64,000 bases of DNA from Crateriforma conspicua (lineage in GTDB: Bacteria > Planctomycetota > Planctomycetia > Pirellulales > Pirellulaceae). The DNA lies in the NCBI RefSeq assembly GCF_007752935.1, contig NZ_CP036319.1, forward strand, positions 1,302,001-1,366,000, written 5' to 3'. The notes beneath the pieces were generated by a model. The model saw only the letters and a list, made by a program, of their open reading frames with translations. It searched no databases and had not been told where the DNA came from. Positions 1-7,783 of the stretch are shown piece by piece; the first letter of the stretch is position 1, and each line of letters opens with the position of its first letter. The position numbers and the translations under genes are program-made.

Positions 1-426
1 GACGGCCAGCACACGTCCGTCGGGAGCAACATCGCGGGCCATCGGCAAGGTCCAAAAACCGTTGCCGCAACCCAGGTCGCACACCACCATGCCGGGTCGC
101 AATTGAAGTTGGTCGAATCCTTCGCGGACGCTTTCTTCTTCTTCACGTTCGGGACGGATCAGCCAAGACGCACCACGATGGGACATCGGCTGGGCGACGA
201 TGCGATCCAAATAAACCCGGCGGGCGGATTCCTTGGGCGGGGCATCGGACGTATCGGATGCGGATGGTGATTCAGACAACAGTGCGTCTTGTGCGACGCA
301 CAAATGGGTGGACGCCGGCATCAGGGATGCGGTGAACAGCCACGCGGTGACCAAGAGAATGCGCGGCCGGCTATTCTTCCGAGGATGCCAATTCGAAGAC
401 CGGCTGGAACGCTTCGTCAAAGTCAT
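1..426 (-). CDS. Exported class I SAM-dependent methyltransferase, N-terminal part (cut by window edge)
   Basis: Only the N-terminal ~142 codons lie inside the window; the gene runs off position 1. Translation shows a basic start (MTLTKR), a hydrophobic stretch (ILLVTAWLFTASL) and a likely signal-peptidase site near CVAQ. A linker with a run of acidic residues follows, then the SAM-binding motif I VCDLGCGNGFW. Motif I is the hallmark of class I methyltransferases; the substrate cannot be told. An ATG at 435 is also in frame; I prefer the ATG at 426, which gives a better signal peptide. The start overlaps the end of the Minf_1886 gene (371-781) by 56 bp, so the two are probably co-transcribed. 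A signal peptide on a SAM enzyme is odd because SAM is cytoplasmic. Confidence 0.72.
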   Translation of the reverse strand, partial: MTLTKRSSRSSNWHPRKNSRPRILLVTAWLFTASLMPASTHLCVAQDALLSESPSASDTSDAPPKESARRVYLDRIVAQPMSHRGASWLIRPEREEEESVREGFDQLQLRPGMVVCDLGCGNGFWTLPMARDVAPDGRVLAV

Positions 427-781
427 ACACGTCATCAAAATCTTCCCGCCGGTCGGTATCGCTTTTCCGCATCTGTTCGATGCGGATCAGATTGTAGACG
501 ACTTCGCCAAGATCACTGGTGGTGTAGACGCCCCAGCTGTTTAAAACGATTTTGGCCAAGTAGCCGTATTGTTCCAGCGAGTACAGTCGACAGGCTTCGC
601 AAAGCTGTTGGCCGGTCAGATGGCGGACGTCGTCGGCGTCGGTGGGCATGTCGCCGATCCGGATCTGGTCGGCGTGTTCATGGGCGTACTGCAAGGATTC
701 GCGGATGAACTGATAGGCTTCCAGTTTGAAACGTGGATCATCCTTTAACAGCTTGCGCATCGCTTGCAGTGGCGAAGTCAT
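371..781 (-). CDS. Minf_1886 family protein (Planctomycetes/Verrucomicrobia-restricted)
   Basis: A 136-residue cytoplasmic protein without signal peptide or membrane segment. The conserved core includes HLTGQQLCEACRLYSLEQYG followed by a segment around WGVYTTSDLGEVVYNLI, which I recognise as the small family restricted to planctomycetes and verrucomicrobia (Minf_1886). The C-terminal 30 residues are very acidic (DFDDVYDFDEAF). No biochemical function is known to me. It lies 102 bp downstream of the PSP1/RicT-like gene and overlaps the following exported methyltransferase, so it is probably the third gene of a four-gene minus-strand unit. Confidence 0.8.
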   Translation of the reverse strand: MTSPLQAMRKLLKDDPRFKLEAYQFIRESLQYAHEHADQIRIGDMPTDADDVRHLTGQQLCEACRLYSLEQYGYLAKIVLNSWGVYTTSDLGEVVYNLIRIEQMRKSDTDRREDFDDVYDFDEAFQPVFELASSEE

Positions 782-883
782 GATCGTGCGGGATCCGGCG
801 GGTGAATGATGGGCGACGGCGATTTACCGTCGGTGGCGACCCACGTTAGCGTTTCTGGCACCGCGGGCGGAGGGGGGAATTCC

Positions 884-1747
884 CTATTTTTGCTGAACCG
901 TCAACACGTCGCTGGCGTTGATCAGGATACGTCGGCGGTCTTCGGTGCTGACCAACAACTGCCCGCTCAGGATTTCCTGGTTCAATACCACCATGGTACC
1001 GTCGCGGGTGACCACCTGGCTGCCGACCGGCGGCAACGCATCGGCCAGGGATTGATAGGTTTCGAATTCGTAGCGCAGGCAGCACTTTAGACGGCCACAG
1101 CGGCCGGAAATTTTGTTCGGGTCCAGCGTTGCTTTTTGCAGCTTGGCCATCTTCATCGACACCGGCGGCATCTTGGTCAGATGGTTGGCACAGCAGATCG
1201 GACGTCCGCAATCGCCATAGTCGGCCAAGATCTTTGCTTCGTCTCGGACACCGATTTGCCGCATTTCGATCCGCGTCTGGAATTCTTTCGCCAGGTCGCG
1301 GACCAGCTGCCGAAAGTCGACTCGCTGTGGTGCGATGAAGTAGACCACGACACGTTCGCCGCCCAAAATTTGTTCGACGTCGACCAATTCCATCTGCAGG
1401 TCCAGTGCGTCGACGCACCGTTGGCACGTGGCCATGGCGGCATCGGTCAGCGTTTTCAGATAGGCCAGTTGTTTGCGGTCGTCGACGTCTTGCAGCCGCA
1501 AAATTCGCCCCTGCGTTGATTCCTGCATTGCCGCGATTGCGACCGGCGTCGCCTGGCACAGCACGGTACCCGATTCGGTCCCCCGATCGGTTCGCACGAT
1601 CACATCGTCGCCATATCCGAACGTGGTCTTGGCGGTCATCACCCCCAGCGTTCGCATCGTGCCGTATCGCACGACGTATTCCAGCGGCGCGGATGATTCA
1701 CCCGGCGGTGGATCGTTGGGGGGCGATGGCGGCGGGGGTGTGGGCAT
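884..1747 (-). CDS. PSP1 domain protein, RicT/YaaT-like
   Basis: 287 residues from the ATG at 1747; a longer reading with a TTG at 1792 is possible but only adds a Pro/Ala-rich leader. After a proline-rich N-terminus (PTPPPPSPP) the protein has the PSP1 C-terminal core, with two cysteine clusters, GDCGRPICC and SGRCGRLKCCLRYE, and the linking PVSMKMAKLQ segment. These match Bacillus YaaT/RicT, which in a complex with RicA and RicF binds Fe-S clusters and affects RNA processing and development. No RicA- or RicF-like gene is visible nearby. Role here is inferred from family only. It starts 109 bp after the stop of the upstream exported repeat protein. Confidence 0.85.
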   Translation of the reverse strand: MPTPPPPSPPNDPPPGESSAPLEYVVRYGTMRTLGVMTAKTTFGYGDDVIVRTDRGTESGTVLCQATPVAIAAMQESTQGRILRLQDVDDRKQLAYLKTLTDAAMATCQRCVDALDLQMELVDVEQILGGERVVVYFIAPQRVDFRQLVRDLAKEFQTRIEMRQIGVRDEAKILADYGDCGRPICCANHLTKMPPVSMKMAKLQKATLDPNKISGRCGRLKCCLRYEFETYQSLADALPPVGSQVVTRDGTMVVLNQEILSGQLLVSTEDRRRILINASDVLTVQQK

Positions 1748-1855
1748 GCGCGTGCAGTGTGGGGCAGCGGGCGAATCGGCCGGCGCGGCCAATCAGCGGC
1801 AAGACGGCATCGGTGGGCCGTCTTGCTGAGGCGGCCAGCGCGTCGGCGTTGCGTT

Positions 1856-3073
1856 TTAACGCTTGGCTTCGGCCAATGCCAGTAAAACATAGGCGGTGAC
1901 CAGTTGTCGGTCGCCCTCCATCCAGCGTTCGCTTTGGTCGTTGACCCAAGATCCGTCGGCCTGCTGGCTGGATTCCAACTGGTTGACCAATTCGGCACGC
2001 CAGTCATGGGGTTTGCCTTCGGCGTCGTCCAACACTTCCACGCCGGCCGCCGCCAGGGCTTTGGCAAAGGTGTGGTAGTAATAGTACAGACCCTGGGCCC
2101 CCATGCCGGGATTGTGATCCAGCGTATAGTTGTCACGAATGAAATTCATTGCGGCGACCACACGCGGGTCGTCACGTGTCAGCCCGGCGTAGATCATGCT
2201 TTTCAAGCCTGCGTAGGTCATCGACCCGTAACTGCGCAGCCCGCCGCCGTCGGTTTCGCCGGCCTTGCTTTGTCCGCCGGCGGCCGGTGTGTAATAGAAG
2301 CCGCCGTCACCGATCTTGTCGGCAAATTCGGTGTTGTTGCCTTGGCCGTCCAGGTTTTGCGTCCGTAAAACAAAGGTCAACGCTTTGCGAATGCTCTCGT
2401 CGTCGGGGCCGTTGTCCAGTTCCCGCAATGCTTCGATCAAGAATGCCGTGTTGGACAAGTCGGGACGCGAATGGCTGCCGTAGCCTGCACCGCCGTACGC
2501 CGTGTCGTCCGATTCGGTGCCTTCGCCCTGGTCCCACTGGATGTCTTTCAAGAAGGCTTCGGCGCGTTGCAGTTGGCTGTTGTATCGATCGCCGATGTTG
2601 GGATCTTCGGACGCCTTGACCAACGCCATCACCGCTGTGGATGTTTCGTAATTTCGGTGCAGCGAACCTTTGCGATAGATGCCGCCATCGGGCTGGACCA
2701 TGTCTTCCAAGTACTTCAGCGCTTTGCGAACGACCGGATCGTTGGTGCCCGCGGTGCCGCGATGTTCCAAGATCGCTCGGACGGCCAGCGCCGTGACCGC
2801 GGCTCCCGTTTCGCCGCTGAACGAACCGTCGTCGGCCTGGCCGCGTGCGCGCAAAAATTCGATGCCACGGTTGGCCATCTGGTCAATTCGCTGCTGCAAA
2901 TCGGCCGATCGGTCGGCAGGATCGGCACGCAGCGTCGTCGCCGGCGGAATAACCGTCACGATGGCGAAAATTGCGGCGATCCGACCCAGACGGTTGCACC
3001 AAATCGACGGCGTCTGGCGACGTGGCGGCTGGGCGATCGACGGCGTTGCGGAAACGGAATCGGCGTGGTGCAT
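1856..3073 (-). CDS. Exported prenyltransferase/squalene-cyclase-fold repeat protein
   Basis: 405 residues. The N-terminus contains a hydrophobic segment (RIAAIFAIVTVIPPA) after about 28 polar residues, consistent with a long signal peptide ending near LRA-DPAD. The rest is a set of alpha-barrel repeats typical of the prenyltransferase/squalene oxidase superfamily: DDGSFSGETGAAVTALAVRA, QPDGGIYRKGSL, YETSTAVMAL and SYGSMTYAGLKSMIYAG. No DXDD motif of squalene-hopene cyclase is present, so it is unlikely to be a terpene cyclase. Similar exported proteins are frequent in planctomycetes and have no assigned function. It heads the minus-strand unit leading into the RicT-like gene. Confidence 0.78.
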   Translation of the reverse strand: MHHADSVSATPSIAQPPRRQTPSIWCNRLGRIAAIFAIVTVIPPATTLRADPADRSADLQQRIDQMANRGIEFLRARGQADDGSFSGETGAAVTALAVRAILEHRGTAGTNDPVVRKALKYLEDMVQPDGGIYRKGSLHRNYETSTAVMALVKASEDPNIGDRYNSQLQRAEAFLKDIQWDQGEGTESDDTAYGGAGYGSHSRPDLSNTAFLIEALRELDNGPDDESIRKALTFVLRTQNLDGQGNNTEFADKIGDGGFYYTPAAGGQSKAGETDGGGLRSYGSMTYAGLKSMIYAGLTRDDPRVVAAMNFIRDNYTLDHNPGMGAQGLYYYYHTFAKALAAAGVEVLDDAEGKPHDWRAELVNQLESSQQADGSWVNDQSERWMEGDRQLVTAYVLLALAEAKR

Positions 3074-3332
3074 GAACGAAGGCTCCCGTCTTTCGACAGT
3101 GGATGGTTGAAAACGTCACAGGCGTTGAAGTTCACGACTGTTTCAAACGTCAAGACCGCTGGGCAAAGTCGCGCATTTTAGCGGTTCATCAGTCCACTGT
3201 TTAGCAACCCACGTGCCTATGGCCGATCGACCAGATGAACAGGCGTTGTCCGGTCGGCGGTGCAGCCCAACGATTCGGGGTCTGCCGGCATTTCCCAGTT
3301 TTTGTGTTCATCGATTCGGTCGGAATGCATTC

Positions 3333-4046
3333 ATGTCACGGTCTTCATCGTCCAATCGCACCAGTGATCGCCGGGGCCCGCATCGGGATTCCCAGGCGAA
3401 CGCTGGGCCAGACGAAGCGGGGCCAGACGAAGCGGGGCCAAACGACGCGGGACCGGTGAACGCGAACGATGGGCAACGCCCGGGGGCTGTCCCGGGGACA
3501 CATTGGCGGATCGATGGTCCGCATGTGGCGGATGCATTGCCAGACGGGCAGGCCCGAAAGTCTGCCGGAAGCGATCAATCGCGACCAGGCGATTTGTCCG
3601 ACATCGCGTTGTCGGATTGGGGCCTTGGGGACGCCGGCCCGGGACGGATCGAGTCGACGCAGCGGTCGATCGATGACGACGTTTCGATCGATGATGGGGC
3701 CTTCATTGATGCTGATCGGCACGTTGCCGGTGACGGGCCACGTTTGACCGCCGAGGACGCCCTGCGGTTGCACGCGACCGACTTGGTGACGCGATTGCAG
3801 GCTTGGGCCGACCGACTGGACGCCCGCGAAGCCGATCTGAACGTGCGTCAGGCGGAATTGGATCGTCGTGAGCGGCGTGTCGATTCGATGACCCGCCAGG
3901 CCGCGATGGCTGCTGCTGTGACATCACCGCAACCGACGATCGACGCGGCCTTGTCGCCAACATTTCAGACAGCGGGCGATCGCTCCTGTGCCGCCGCCGC
4001 ACGTCGGGTGGCGTTCGCGCTGGGGCACTTCGGCCGATCGCGGTGA
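3333..4046 (+). CDS. Hypothetical protein with C-terminal coiled coil
   Basis: 237 residues from the ATG at 3333 (an in-frame start at 3213 would add 40 residues that look non-conserved). The N-terminal two-thirds is polar and low-complexity, with three copies of AGP(D/N)(E/D) encoded by a 15-bp tandem repeat, then acidic stretches (IDDDVSIDDGAFIDAD). Residues around 140-190 form a charged coiled coil (LQAWADRLDAREADLNVRQ followed by an AELDRRERR stretch). No membrane segment or known domain is visible. Such disordered proteins with a DAREADLNxRQ coil recur in planctomycetes, but I cannot assign a role. It stands alone between divergent and unrelated genes. Confidence 0.55.
   Translation: MSRSSSSNRTSDRRGPHRDSQANAGPDEAGPDEAGPNDAGPVNANDGQRPGAVPGTHWRIDGPHVADALPDGQARKSAGSDQSRPGDLSDIALSDWGLGDAGPGRIESTQRSIDDDVSIDDGAFIDADRHVAGDGPRLTAEDALRLHATDLVTRLQAWADRLDAREADLNVRQAELDRRERRVDSMTRQAAMAAAVTSPQPTIDAALSPTFQTAGDRSCAAAARRVAFALGHFGRSR
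3405..3449 (+). repeat. Three 15-bp tandem repeats inside a coding region
   Basis: Unit GGGCCAGACGAAGCG occurs at 3405-3419 and identically at 3420-3434, with a third diverged copy GGGCCAAACGACGCG at 3435-3449. In frame it encodes AGPDE-AGPDE-AGPND within the disordered N-terminal region of the coiled-coil protein. The repeat number is likely to vary between strains. Confidence 0.9.
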
Positions 4047-4349
4047 CCGGTGGCGGTTTGGACCGCCCCAAGCGGTGTTGGTCTCCCGGGTGCGTTCGGC
4101 ATTCTGCTCGGGGGCAACGTCCGCTAGGACGCCCGGGCGAGTGCGGTAAGGCAAAACATCGCACCCGTTGCCACCGTCCCACCCAGCCGCGACAATCTTA
4201 GCCGCCCCGTGCCGCCATCGCGTCGGTCTGCTTTGGCCGATGATCGCGTCGGCACTCCTCGGGCCGCCAAGCACGTATCGGTGCGAGGTGATTTTTTGCA
4301 TTCATCGTTCCTGAAACGTCGACCGCCTCTTTCGGAGTTATTCGCAACC
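4047..4349. other. Intergenic region without a gene (303 bp)
   Basis: Apart from the small stem-loop just after the upstream stop, I see no convincing coding sequence. The open frame upstream of the isomerase start (from 4209) is in the isomerase frame but lacks family similarity. The last 60 bp contain a T-run at 4291-4296 and probably hold the promoter for the isomerase. Confidence 0.5.
4052..4067 (+). terminator. Possible stem-loop terminator
   Basis: GGCGGT (4052-4057), loop TTGG, ACCGCC (4062-4067): a perfect 6-bp GC stem starting six bases after the stop codon at 4046. There is no T-tract after it, so it may only stabilise the 3' end of the message. Confidence 0.35.
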
Positions 4350-5354
4350 ATGCCTCGCCCCGTCACTTTATTCACCGGACAGTGGGCCGATTTGCCCATC
4401 AGTGAAATGGCCCGCATGACCGCCGATTTCGGATACGACGGAATCGAATTGGCGTGCTGGGGAGACCACTTCGAAGTCGACAAGGCGTTGGCCGAAGACG
4501 ACTATTGCGACAACAAGCGATCGCTGTTGGACGACGCAGGATTGCAGTGTCACGCGATCAGTGCCCACTTGGTCGGCCAAGCCGTCTTGGACAACATCGA
4601 CGAGCGACACCAGGCGATTTTGCCCGACTACGTTTGGGGCGATGGCGATCCGGCCGCCGTCAACGCACGTGCGGCGGAGGAATTGGCCAACACCGCGCGG
4701 GCGGCACAAAAGTTCGGTGTCGAAGTCGTCAACGGGTTCACCGGCAGCAGCATTTGGCACTTGCTGTACAGTTTTCCGCCGGTCCCGCCGTCGATGATTG
4801 ACGCCGGGTTTGATCTGTTGGCCGAGCGGTTCAATCCGATCTTGGACGTGTTCGGCGAATGCGGTGTTCGCTTCGCTTTGGAAGTCCACCCGACCGAAAT
4901 CGCGTTTGACATCTATACCGCTCAGCGGGCTTTGGAAGCACTGGATCATCGGCCGGAATTCGGTTTCAACTTCGACCCCAGCCACCTGATCTGGCAAGGC
5001 GTCGATCCCGTGCAGTTCATCCGCACGTTCCCCGATCGCATCTATCACGTGCACATCAAAGACGCGCTGGTCACCTTGGACGGACGCAGCGGAATCCTGA
5101 CCAGCCACCTGAACTTTGGTGATTCACGTCGTGGATGGGATTTCCGCAGCCCTGGCCGAGGCGGTGTGAATTTCGAAGAAATCATTCGCGCTTTGAACGA
5201 CATCAATTACCAAGGCCCGCTGTCGATCGAATGGGAAGACAGCGGCATGGAACGGACCTTCGGCGCCCGCGAAGCCTGCGAATTCACCAAGAAGCTGGAC
5301 TTTTCGCCCAGCAATCGTGCGTTCGATTCGGCTTTCGACGAAGCCACGGCCTGA
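4350..5354 (+). CDS. Sugar phosphate isomerase/epimerase (xylose isomerase-like TIM barrel)
   Basis: 334 residues from the ATG at 4350, where family similarity begins ([17 protein letters not shown]); the frame is open upstream to 4209 but that part looks like noise. The AP-endonuclease-2/xylose-isomerase fold is shown by [11 protein letters not shown] near the N-terminus and by metal-site segments in order: [34 protein letters not shown] and SIEWEDSGM. These carry the Glu/Asp/His ligands of a divalent-metal site. It has no signal peptide, unlike the paralogue at 57894-58832, so it acts in the cytoplasm, probably isomerising or epimerising a sugar or cyclitol. The exact substrate is not evident. 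thiS follows 168 bp downstream on the same strand. Confidence 0.85.
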   Translation: MPRPVTLFTGQWADLPISEMARMTADFGYDGIELACWGDHFEVDKALAEDDYCDNKRSLLDDAGLQCHAISAHLVGQAVLDNIDERHQAILPDYVWGDGDPAAVNARAAEELANTARAAQKFGVEVVNGFTGSSIWHLLYSFPPVPPSMIDAGFDLLAERFNPILDVFGECGVRFALEVHPTEIAFDIYTAQRALEALDHRPEFGFNFDPSHLIWQGVDPVQFIRTFPDRIYHVHIKDALVTLDGRSGILTSHLNFGDSRRGWDFRSPGRGGVNFEEIIRALNDINYQGPLSIEWEDSGMERTFGAREACEFTKKLDFSPSNRAFDSAFDEATA

Positions 5355-5372
5355 TCCGCGACGATTTAGCTC

Positions 5373-5416
5373 AGGCCGGTGGACCTGTGCGGGGAATGTT
5401 CCCTTTTCACCGGCCT
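5373..5416 (+). other. Two-level stem-loop between isomerase and thiS
   Basis: Perfect 9-bp outer arms AGGCCGGTG (5373-5381) and CACCGGCCT (5408-5416) enclose an inner perfect stem GGGAA (5392-5396)/TTCCC (5399-5403). It begins 19 bases after the isomerase stop and lies about 107 bases before the thiS start. No T-tract follows, so it could be a transcript-end structure or a leader element. It lacks the conserved TPP-riboswitch core. Confidence 0.55.
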
Positions 5417-5522
5417 CGCTACGATTGAACGGGTAACGATCACCGGTGCGATGGTGGACCGCCACGCACCGCGGATCACGTTTGTGTATGACCCAAACGA
5501 TCGGGCGACAAAGCAGCGGACC

Positions 5523-5726
5523 ATGATTCATTTGACCGTCAACGGCGAACCCACGACCGTCGAAAAGGCGATGTCGGTTCGCCAGCTGTTGAACACCGTC
5601 GACGTCCCGCCGAACTATCTGGCGGTGGAAGTCAACGAAGAAGTCGTCCCTCGCGAAGACTATGACAACCACGTCGTGAACGACGGCGACCGCGTCGAAG
5701 TCGTCACGCTGGTGGGAGGTGGATGA
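5523..5726 (+). CDS. thiS: Thiamine biosynthesis sulfur carrier protein ThiS
   Basis: 67 residues from the ATG at 5523 ([11 protein letters not shown]), the usual length of ThiS. The beta-grasp fold is recognisable: [30 protein letters not shown], and the C-terminal [14 protein letters not shown]. The terminal Gly-Gly is adenylated by ThiF and then thiocarboxylated to supply sulfur for the thiazole of thiamine. An in-frame start at 5379 would add a non-homologous leader. The stop TGA overlaps the ATG of thiG in ATGATGA-type context (shared bases 5723-5726), so the two genes are translationally coupled. No thiF, thiH/thiO or thiC is in the window. Confidence 0.93.
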   Translation: MIHLTVNGEPTTVEKAMSVRQLLNTVDVPPNYLAVEVNEEVVPREDYDNHVVNDGDRVEVVTLVGGG

Positions 5727-6607
5727 TGGCAACTGTGACAACACCCGATGACGTCCGCAATGATCCGGATCCCGATGGCGGCGGGCCCTTGATCGTCGGC
5801 AAGCATACGCTGGCCAGTCGGTTGATCGTCGGCACCGGTCGTTATGACACCATGGACCAGATGCGGGATTCGTTGGCCGCATCCGGTGCCGATTGTGTGA
5901 CCGTCGCTGTGCGGCGTGAACGGCTGTACGACCGCGAAGGTCGCAACATTTTGGACTTCATCGACGGGGATCGTTACACGCTGTTGCCCAACACGGCGGG
6001 ATGTTTCAACGCCGCCGATGCGATCCGCGCCGCCAAGCTGGGACGCGAAATCCTTCGCACCCTGGGCAACCCGGGCGCGGACTGGGTCAAGCTGGAAGTC
6101 TTGGGCGACAGCAAGACACTGCTGCCCGATCCGATCGAAACCGTGGCTGCGTGCCGCGAACTGGTCGACGATGGTTTCAGTGTGTTGTGTTACACCAGCG
6201 ATTGTCCGGTGACCGCGTTGAAACTGAAGCAGGCCGGTGCCGCCAGCGTGATGCCCGCCGGCAGCCCGATCGGAAGCGGCCAAGGTCTGCTGAACATCAA
6301 CAACTTGCGGATCATCTTGGAATACCTGAAGGACGACGATCCCGATTACCCGGTGATCATCGACGCCGGTGTGGGGACCGCCAGCGATGTCAGTGATGCA
6401 TTTGAATTGGGCGCTGATGGGGTGTTGTTGAATACGGCGATCGCCCACGCCCGCGACCCGATCTTGATGGCCTCGGCGATGAAGCACGCCGCGATTGCGG
6501 GACGCCAAGCGTACCTGGCCGGGCGAATCCCGCGCAAGTTGTACGGGACCGCCAGCAGTCCGACCGAAGGCGTCATCAGCACACGCCCCTATGGGTCGCA
6601 GGCCTAG
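5723..6607 (+). CDS. thiG: Thiazole synthase ThiG
   Basis: 294 residues. ThiG condenses 1-deoxyxylulose-5-phosphate, dehydroglycine and the ThiS thiocarboxylate to make the thiazole phosphate of thiamine. The TIM-barrel signatures are intact: [32 protein letters not shown], the Schiff-base lysine in WVKLEVLGD (Lys123), [16 protein letters not shown] and [13 protein letters not shown], ending with [12 protein letters not shown]. It overlaps thiS by four bases. The N-terminal ~22 residues are an acidic extension ([13 protein letters not shown]) compared with typical ThiG. Two ATGs (5723, 5726) are adjacent; either could initiate. Confidence 0.95.
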   Translation: MMATVTTPDDVRNDPDPDGGGPLIVGKHTLASRLIVGTGRYDTMDQMRDSLAASGADCVTVAVRRERLYDREGRNILDFIDGDRYTLLPNTAGCFNAADAIRAAKLGREILRTLGNPGADWVKLEVLGDSKTLLPDPIETVAACRELVDDGFSVLCYTSDCPVTALKLKQAGAASVMPAGSPIGSGQGLLNINNLRIILEYLKDDDPDYPVIIDAGVGTASDVSDAFELGADGVLLNTAIAHARDPILMASAMKHAAIAGRQAYLAGRIPRKLYGTASSPTEGVISTRPYGSQA

Positions 6608-6643
6608 CGGGCCGATGTCATGCAAATTGACCCCGGCGGCCAT

Positions 6644-6662
6644 CTTGTTTATTGTTAACAAG
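6644..6662. promoter_or_regulatory. Operator-like inverted repeat upstream of GH16 gene
   Basis: CTTGTT (6644-6649) and AACAAG (6657-6662) are perfect inverted arms around a 7-base AT-rich spacer; the region also contains the 10-bp palindrome TTGTTAACAA (6652-6661). It lies about 70 bp before the GH16 start, a sensible position for a repressor site. The protein that binds it is unknown. Confidence 0.4.
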
Positions 6663-6731
6663 GCGGCTGTCCCGTCGTTGTTTGGGCCAGCCCGGTGTTT
6701 CGTTGGCGATCAATGACGGCGTGGAAATCCA

Positions 6732-7640
6732 ATGCTTCGATTCGGACCGATGGTTGGCTGGGGCTGGGCCGTGGCATTGGCAATGACCGCATGCTGGGCC
6801 GACGCCGCGGACTGGGACGTCGTGCCGATTCCCGCCAATGCGGGCCCGCAGCGTGAATGGGTGTTGTTGCCCATTTCGGACGACTTTCGCTACGACGCGC
6901 CGCCCCACAACAAGCCTGTCGAATTCACGGATCGGTGGGACGACTGGTTCATCAATCACTGGACCGGACCGGGACGCAGCCACTGGAGTCGCTCTCATTC
7001 CATCGTCACCGGTGGCCGACTGGGGATCGCGGCCAGCGTCCGTAATGGCACCGACAAAATCAACACGGGGGTGATTTCGTCGCGAAAGACGTTCCGCTAT
7101 CCGTTGTTTGTCGAAGCCAGGGTGAAGCTGAATCGCTTGGTGCTGGCGTCCAATGTCTGGATGCTAAGCGGTGATTCGACGCAGGAAATCGACATCGTCG
7201 AAGCCTACGGCAGTGATCGGCCCGACCAGCAATGGACGGCCCAACGCATCCATCTGTCCCACCACGTCTTCGTGCGTAAGCCGTTTCAGGATTACCAGCC
7301 CACCGATGAAGGAAGCTGGCATGTCGGTAAGCAGCGGTGGAGCCAAGACTTTCACCGCGTCGGCGTCCACTGGATCGATCCATGGAATCTGGACTACTAC
7401 GTCGACGGCGAAAAGGTCCGATCCGTTTCTGGTCCGGACATGATCGACCCGAACGGATTCACCGGTGGCACGGGGCTGAGCAAAGCAATGCACATCATCA
7501 TCAATGTCGAAGACCAGGATTGGCGTTCTGATGAAGGGATCACACCCACCGATGATGAACTTGCTGATTGGGACAAGAGGATCTACTGGGTCGATTGGAT
7601 TCGTGTTTACCAATCGGTCGCCAAGCCCCCGCAACGCTAG
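6732..7640 (+). CDS. Exported GH16 glycoside hydrolase, agarase/porphyranase-like
   Basis: 302 residues. The first ~25 form a signal peptide (WGWAVALAMTACWADAAD). A single GH16 domain fills the rest. The catalytic signature EIDIVEAYG gives nucleophile Glu152, Asp154 and acid/base Glu157 in the beta-bulge arrangement ExDxxE. Other GH16 features are KTFRYPLFVEARVKLN, SNVWMLSG, HRVGVHWIDPWNLDYYVDG and a C-terminal WVDWIRVYQ strand. Family members cleave agar, porphyran or carrageenan; the extended loops and Q-EIDIVEAYG context look closest to the agarase/porphyranase side, but substrate is inferred. A single-gene unit preceded by a palindromic operator-like site. Confidence 0.85.
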   Translation: MLRFGPMVGWGWAVALAMTACWADAADWDVVPIPANAGPQREWVLLPISDDFRYDAPPHNKPVEFTDRWDDWFINHWTGPGRSHWSRSHSIVTGGRLGIAASVRNGTDKINTGVISSRKTFRYPLFVEARVKLNRLVLASNVWMLSGDSTQEIDIVEAYGSDRPDQQWTAQRIHLSHHVFVRKPFQDYQPTDEGSWHVGKQRWSQDFHRVGVHWIDPWNLDYYVDGEKVRSVSGPDMIDPNGFTGGTGLSKAMHIIINVEDQDWRSDEGITPTDDELADWDKRIYWVDWIRVYQSVAKPPQR

Positions 7641-7783
7641 GGCGGCCGGACATCCGGTGATCCGATGCGTCGACGATTCCGCCGACCCGTCTATTGATTT
7701 GTTGCCGTGGTTTTCTATGCTGCCCAGGTTCACATGGACTTGGTCAGCAATATTCGACAAACGAGACCGGCAAGTTGATCGTA

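Noticed and set aside
5355-5522. TPP riboswitch upstream of thiS
   Set aside because: The conserved CUGAGA and second core are absent; only a hairpin is present.
5660-6661. 333-codon open frame antisense to thiG
   Set aside because: Shadow of thiS-thiG in GC-rich DNA; no recognisable domain.
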